64,000 nucleotides of DNA from Candidatus Zixiibacteriota bacterium (lineage in GTDB: Bacteria; Zixibacteria; MSB-5A5; GN15; FEB-12), in contig JAVEYB010000013.1 in the NCBI GenBank assembly GCA_034003725.1, forward strand, positions 43,180-107,179, given 5' to 3'. The stretch's first letter is position 1, and the number at the start of each line of letters is the position of its first letter. The notes under the pieces were generated by a model, which worked only from the letters and a program-made list of their open reading frames with translations, was not told the DNA's origin and ran no database searches. A program made the translations under genes and the position numbers. Below are positions 60,385 to 64,000 of the stretch, one piece after another.

Positions 60385-61137
60385 TCATTTCCAGCCGATC
60401 ACCACCATCCGGATAGAGTTCTGATTGTACGCCGCGCCATCGGGCGACCCATAACACGCCGTCCGCGAAAACCCGCAATCCTGCATCAGCCGCTTCAACT
60501 CCGCCGCCGAAAACAACCGGTGATTCACTTTAAATTCGCGCATCCTGCCGCCCTTGATGAGGATCCACGTGTTTTCGATCCAGCTCCAGTCGCGGGTCAC
60601 CGTCCGCTCTTCGAGCAGCAGGCTCCCGTCGTCAAGCCGCTGCCAGTTCCGCTCCATGAACACCTTCGCCAACCGCTCCTTGCCCAGAGTCTCGATTACC
60701 ATGCATCCGCCGTCCTTGAGCGATGCGTGCATATTGCGCAGCACCACGCTGTCATCCTCGGGATCTTCGAAATACCCGAACGACGTATAGAAACTCAGGA
60801 CCAGGTCAAAGGAGTTATCGCGGCGAAATGACCGCATGTCGCTCTGCACGAGCTCGATATCGAGACTCTCAGACCGAGCCTTCTCGCTGACCTTCTGCAG
60901 GTACGATTTGGTCCGGTCGACTCCGGTTACCCTGTACCCGCGACGCGCCAGCTCCAGCGTGTGACGCCCCGGTCCGCAACAAAGATCAAGCACCACGGCG
61001 CCACGCGTAAGCCCGGTGAGCGACTCGATGCCGTTGATATCATTCGGGACCGCCTCCCAGCGTACCGGCGTAAACAGGGCCGGCGCCAGCGCTTCCCAGA
61101 ATTCGTCACTGTCGAACCACTGCTCGTCTGCATTCAT
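60385..61137 (-). CDS. Class I SAM-dependent methyltransferase
   Basis: 250-residue cytosolic methyltransferase. Motif I is VVLDLCCGPGRHTLELARRG (SAM-binding glycine loop, residues ~49-68), motif II VTGVDRTKSYLQKV, the acidic-loop region VQSDMRSFRRDNSFD and motif IV/V LVLSFYTSFGYFEDPED. The small-molecule versus macromolecule substrate is not evident; the LSFYTSFGYF block resembles UbiE/Methyltransf_25-type enzymes. GAGAGG 8 nt upstream fixes ATG 61137; longer frames to 61536 are unlikely. It is followed after 51 nt by selD, so cotranscription is likely, and a link to selenium metabolism is possible but unproven. Confidence 0.9.
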   Translation of the reverse strand: MNADEQWFDSDEFWEALAPALFTPVRWEAVPNDINGIESLTGLTRGAVVLDLCCGPGRHTLELARRGYRVTGVDRTKSYLQKVSEKARSESLDIELVQSDMRSFRRDNSFDLVLSFYTSFGYFEDPEDDSVVLRNMHASLKDGGCMVIETLGKERLAKVFMERNWQRLDDGSLLLEERTVTRDWSWIENTWILIKGGRMREFKVNHRLFSAAELKRLMQDCGFSRTACYGSPDGAAYNQNSIRMVVIGWK

Positions 61138-61517
61138 AAAACGCCTCTCTACATTTCCCGGTAAAGAAGGAGAATTGCATCGATGATCCGTCCCCACCTC
61201 AATGTAATCGATCGAATCTACCCGATCAACACCTTTGCTGCCCTGCCCGGCCCTGTTCAAATCCTGAACACCGCTCGCATCCGCAAACTGCCAATCAAGC
61301 GGCAGGCGGATTGTCCGATATATACCTACATACGGCCCGGGCCGGAGCATGCCGGTCCGGCCGGCATCGTGGACGACAACGAGCAGGGATAGCGCGATTG
61401 ACCGATGGCTTACTTTCTCAACAGGAGCCGGCTTGTCCGATTCATTGATCGGAGCCCGGTGACCTGCATCCGGACGGCCGTGACCGGCGGTTCCGGGAGC
61501 CGATGGGAGCGGATTCG
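61138..61517. other. Divergent intergenic region
   Basis: 380 nt between the methyltransferase (-) and the hub gene (+). There is one compact hairpin, ATGCCGG/CCGGCAT (61349-61367), next to a GGCCCGGGCC palindrome. No protein gene was recognised. Confidence 0.4.
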
Positions 61518-63653
61518 ATGAGCGATCAGCAGACAAACCTCCGTCTCGACGAAATACTCGTATTCGAGGGCCTGGTGAGCGAAGAGCAGGTCCGCGAGGC
61601 GCTGGCCTACCAGCGCGAGCACGGAGGCAAAATCGGCTCTCATCTCATGCGGGCGGGCCACATCACCGAATCCGGCCTGGTCAAGGCGCTTTCCACCAAG
61701 TTTGACTGCGATGGCGTCGTGCTGGCCGAGATGGTCGTGCCGACCGACGTGCTGCGCATGATCCCCGCCGATGTCGCCCTGGCCCGGCGCGTCCTGCCCT
61801 TCGACTACAATCCCGAGCACAACCTCCTGAAAGTCGCCTGCGAAGATCCCAAGGACGAACGGCTCATGAACGAGCTCAAGTTTGTCGCCCAGGGAAAAAT
61901 CATCAAGCTGTTCGTGGGCGCCGAACTCTCGCTGAAGGCGGCCATCGCCCGCCACTACATGGCCCAGCCCCGCGAAAACAAAAACCAGCTCACCGAATCC
62001 GGCTCGCTGCCGATCGCCGATACCATCCTCGCCGAACCGTCCTCGACCACCCTCGGCGACCAGCGCCGCCCCGCGCGAGGTCAGGTGCTGCTGGTCACCG
62101 ACGACCAGAACGAAGGCGAACGGATACAGGCGCTGCTCGAACAGCAGGCCTACCGCGTGGCCCGTACCGACTCGGCCGATGACGCCATCGATTTGATCGG
62201 CGCCGAGGAATACAGCACCGTCTTTATCAAGGACACCGTCCCCGGCGACTACATCGACCTCATCGACCGCCTTCGCAAACTGTCGCCGAAAACCAATGTC
62301 CGCTACTTCGAGTCCGCCGCCAAACTGCTGATCGACCGCGACGCCTCCGGGACCGAGTCCGACCTGCTCGTCAAAAATCTCGAACTGTATACCTCGCTGT
62401 TCGCCTCGCGCCAGAAGGAAGACAGCAACCACAGCCACGTCGTCGGCAAGCATGTCGAACGGCTGTGCCGCCAGCTCGGTCTGCCGAACAAAGAACGGCT
62501 GCTGATCACGACCGCCGGCTACATCCACGATCTCGCCAAGTATTACTACAATCCTGCCGACGTCCCGTCGGACCCGCGCCAGCAGATCGAACTGACCGTC
62601 AAGCTGCTCGACTCGCTCGGTTACTCCCCGGTGGTGATCGAGATTCTTCGCTCGATGTACATCAACCTCCGTTCGAAATACACCAAGCGACTGCCGATCG
62701 AAGTGCTCGGCGGCAACATCGTGACCATCGTCGATATCTTCTGCGACAACGTGAAGGTGAACGAGAAACTCTCGCTGGACAAATTCGAGGCCATCCGCCG
62801 CAAGTTCGACGAACTCACCGGCAAGCTGTTCCTCGCCGAAGTCGTCAACGCGTTCGTCGACATGATCCAGCGTGAGGTGCTCAAGACGCAGAAAGAGGTC
62901 AAGTTCGGACAGGTGATGATTTTCGGCGAGGACAAAACCGATATCGGCCGCGTCGAGCGGCAGCTGCAGGTCGAAGGCTTCCGCACGGTCAGCCAGACCA
63001 AATACCGCGAGTTTGTCGAGATGTTCGGCCGCAGCCGTCCGAATATGATGATCCTTATGGCCTCCAAGGGACCGTCGCAGGTCATTTCCATGATCGACGA
63101 TCTCACCAACATGGGAGTCGAAGTCGACGAGTTGCCGACCTTCATTCTCGCCAAAGCCACTATCGCGCCGTCACTCACCTCGCTGTTCGAGCGCGGGATC
63201 GAGGATTTGATCGTGCTCGATGAGAGCCTGGACCTGCTGGTCGTGAAGATGAAAAAGATTCGCGATCGGCTGGAGCAGGACGCCAACCGCAACCGTCAAA
63301 ACGGCAACGGCGGCTCCCACGGCACGCTCAAGGACATGAACCTCATCGACCTGCTGCAGGCCATGGGGCCGTCGAGAAAGACCGCCAAGCTCGTGATTTC
63401 CTCGGCCGACGGTACCGATCTTGTCATGTACCTCGAGCACGGACAGATCATCCACGCCGATTGCAACGGCAAAGCGGGCGCCGAAGCGGTGTACGAGGGT
63501 ATCGCATGGACCAACGGCACCTGGCAGATCGAACCCGTGTCACCCGAAAGCCTGCCCGAACGAAACAACACATTGTCGAACGAGTCCATCCTCATGGAAG
63601 GCTGCCGCCTCCTCGACGAAAGCCGCTTCGGCGACACCTCCGAGATCCCGTAA
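61518..63653 (+). CDS. Multi-domain signalling hub: MshEN, receiver-like, HD, receiver-like, DUF4388
   Basis: 711 residues, soluble. Residues ~1-150 form an MshEN/GspE-N domain (LRLDEILVFEGLVSEEQVRE, IGSHLMRAGHITESGL), a fold known to bind c-di-GMP. Receiver-like 1 (~190-275) begins GQVLLVTDDQNEGERIQALL and lacks an obvious phospho-Asp/Lys set. The HD domain (~295-460) has NHSHVVGKHVERL and the HDLAKYY metal pair but no GYP, so it may be degenerate. Receiver-like 2 (~470-590) begins VMIFGEDKTDIGRVERQL. A DUF4388/PATAN domain (~600-680) begins GTLKDMNLIDLLQAMGPSR. ATG 61518 is chosen because GGAG precedes it. Likely a c-di-GMP-linked scaffold for motility, pili or secretion. Confidence 0.85.
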   Translation: MSDQQTNLRLDEILVFEGLVSEEQVREALAYQREHGGKIGSHLMRAGHITESGLVKALSTKFDCDGVVLAEMVVPTDVLRMIPADVALARRVLPFDYNPEHNLLKVACEDPKDERLMNELKFVAQGKIIKLFVGAELSLKAAIARHYMAQPRENKNQLTESGSLPIADTILAEPSSTTLGDQRRPARGQVLLVTDDQNEGERIQALLEQQAYRVARTDSADDAIDLIGAEEYSTVFIKDTVPGDYIDLIDRLRKLSPKTNVRYFESAAKLLIDRDASGTESDLLVKNLELYTSLFASRQKEDSNHSHVVGKHVERLCRQLGLPNKERLLITTAGYIHDLAKYYYNPADVPSDPRQQIELTVKLLDSLGYSPVVIEILRSMYINLRSKYTKRLPIEVLGGNIVTIVDIFCDNVKVNEKLSLDKFEAIRRKFDELTGKLFLAEVVNAFVDMIQREVLKTQKEVKFGQVMIFGEDKTDIGRVERQLQVEGFRTVSQTKYREFVEMFGRSRPNMMILMASKGPSQVISMIDDLTNMGVEVDELPTFILAKATIAPSLTSLFERGIEDLIVLDESLDLLVVKMKKIRDRLEQDANRNRQNGNGGSHGTLKDMNLIDLLQAMGPSRKTAKLVISSADGTDLVMYLEHGQIIHADCNGKAGAEAVYEGIAWTNGTWQIEPVSPESLPERNNTLSNESILMEGCRLLDESRFGDTSEIP

Positions 63654-63751
63654 GCCGCGGGCCGCGGCGCCCCTCATCCGCCACTTGTTGCGTCACATGC
63701 TATATCGCCGTCGGCGATCGACATGTGACGCCTCTTCAACCCCTTTTTGTA

Positions 63752-63845
63752 GCGTACGTCCTCGTGCGCCGACGAATCTCGCAATACTATATGTCCGTCA
63801 CCAACGCCAACCGAGTAGCCCACCCCTCCGGGGTGGGATCCACCC
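63752..63845 (+). repeat. Dispersed repeat A, copy 2
   Basis: GCGTACGTCCTCGTGCGCC (63752-63770) then ACGA, and GAGTAGCCCACCCC (63813-63826) followed by GGGGTGGG. Same order and orientation as 36273-36352. Confidence 0.75.
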
Positions 63846-63891
63846 GCATCCGATGTCCGCGCTGTAGGGCAGCTCCGTCTTCGATGTACGG

Positions 63892-63934
63892 TGTCAAGAC
63901 ATGTGTTACATATTGTGTCAGGACATTGGTTACA
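63892..63934 (+). repeat. Tandem 19-bp repeat, possible insertion-sequence end
   Basis: TGTCAAGACATGTGTTACA (63892-63910) and TGTCAGGACATTGGTTACA (63916-63934), 16 of 19 identical, 24-bp period. The TGT...ACA form resembles terminal or subterminal repeats of an insertion sequence. A transposase, if present, lies beyond the window. Confidence 0.4.
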
Positions 63935-64000
63935 GTTTCTGTTTCTGCACCGGTTGGAGGAGTGTCACCGATGCTCCCGTTGTGAGATCGATCTCTCGTA

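Larger units (their letters stand above)
63654..64000. other. Intergenic region to window end
   Basis: 347 nt holding repeat A copy 2, a GTAGGGCAG motif (63864-63872) shared with repeat B, and a tandem 19-bp repeat that looks like an IS end. No protein gene is complete here. Confidence 0.5.

Overview
The window is about 60% GC and looks like a chromosomal segment of a Gram-negative bacterium of the FCB superphylum. A member of candidate division Zixibacteria or a relative is my guess. The evidence is a large secreted protein with CARDB modules and a C-terminal dockerin, many small lipoproteins, DUF5683 and DUF6599 family proteins, an exosortase, a TolC/HlyD/ABC-2 efflux operon and a single-chain GlyRS. 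No rRNA, tRNA or CRISPR array was recognised, so the assignment rests on gene content only.

Layout. 1-12.3 kb: an ABC-2 exporter cut by the window edge, lipoproteins, a secreted metallophosphatase, an APH-like kinase, a broken lipoprotein gene, an ABC-F ATPase with a structured leader, and a sugar epimerase/GT2 pair. 12.3-20.7 kb: an orphan histidine kinase, an acetolactate-synthase-like enzyme, a ferritin-like protein, an archease-RtcB RNA-repair pair, a CDF transporter, a TIGR01777 protein and a Bcp peroxiredoxin. 20.8-27.6 kb: a seven-gene operon (TetR, TolC, HlyD, two ATPases, two permeases) with a palindromic operator beside its promoter. 27.7-31.7 kb: the 1320-residue dockerin protein with a metalloprotease-like core.

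31.8-36.3 kb: a strong promoter drives a small secreted protein and a TPR/sigma-54 activator. These are followed by a terminator-ended candidate small RNA, a hairpin-rich gap, an orphan microcompartment (BMC) shell protein fused to a Rho_N/SAP-like tail, and a one-TM peptide. 36.3-43 kb: dispersed repeats, threonine dehydrogenase-KBL, an SDR, an isocitrate dehydrogenase-like gene, a zinc-ribbon protein and a lipoprotein. 43-48 kb: an exosortase/EpsI/UbiA/DUF6599 locus, a lipid kinase and a DUF5683 protein. 48-55 kb: an HD-GYP/HEAT pair sharing an N-terminal domain, then WbpA-like, Rmd-like and Gmd enzymes for nucleotide-sugar synthesis.

55-64 kb: FtsB-like, RecO and GlyRS; a cysteine-free thioredoxin-fold protein divergent from Fe-SOD; a methyltransferase followed by SelD; a multi-domain signalling hub; and a repeat/IS-like end. 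SelD is read here through an in-frame TGA as selenocysteine with a hairpin immediately downstream. This implies that the host makes selenoproteins and that standard gene calling truncates this gene.

The most unusual items are the orphan BMC-Rho_N fusion and its hairpin-rich upstream region, the candidate small RNA with an exposed anti-Shine-Dalgarno segment, the selenocysteine SelD, and the paired HD-GYP/HEAT proteins. Functional calls come from motif recognition by eye; no database search was run.
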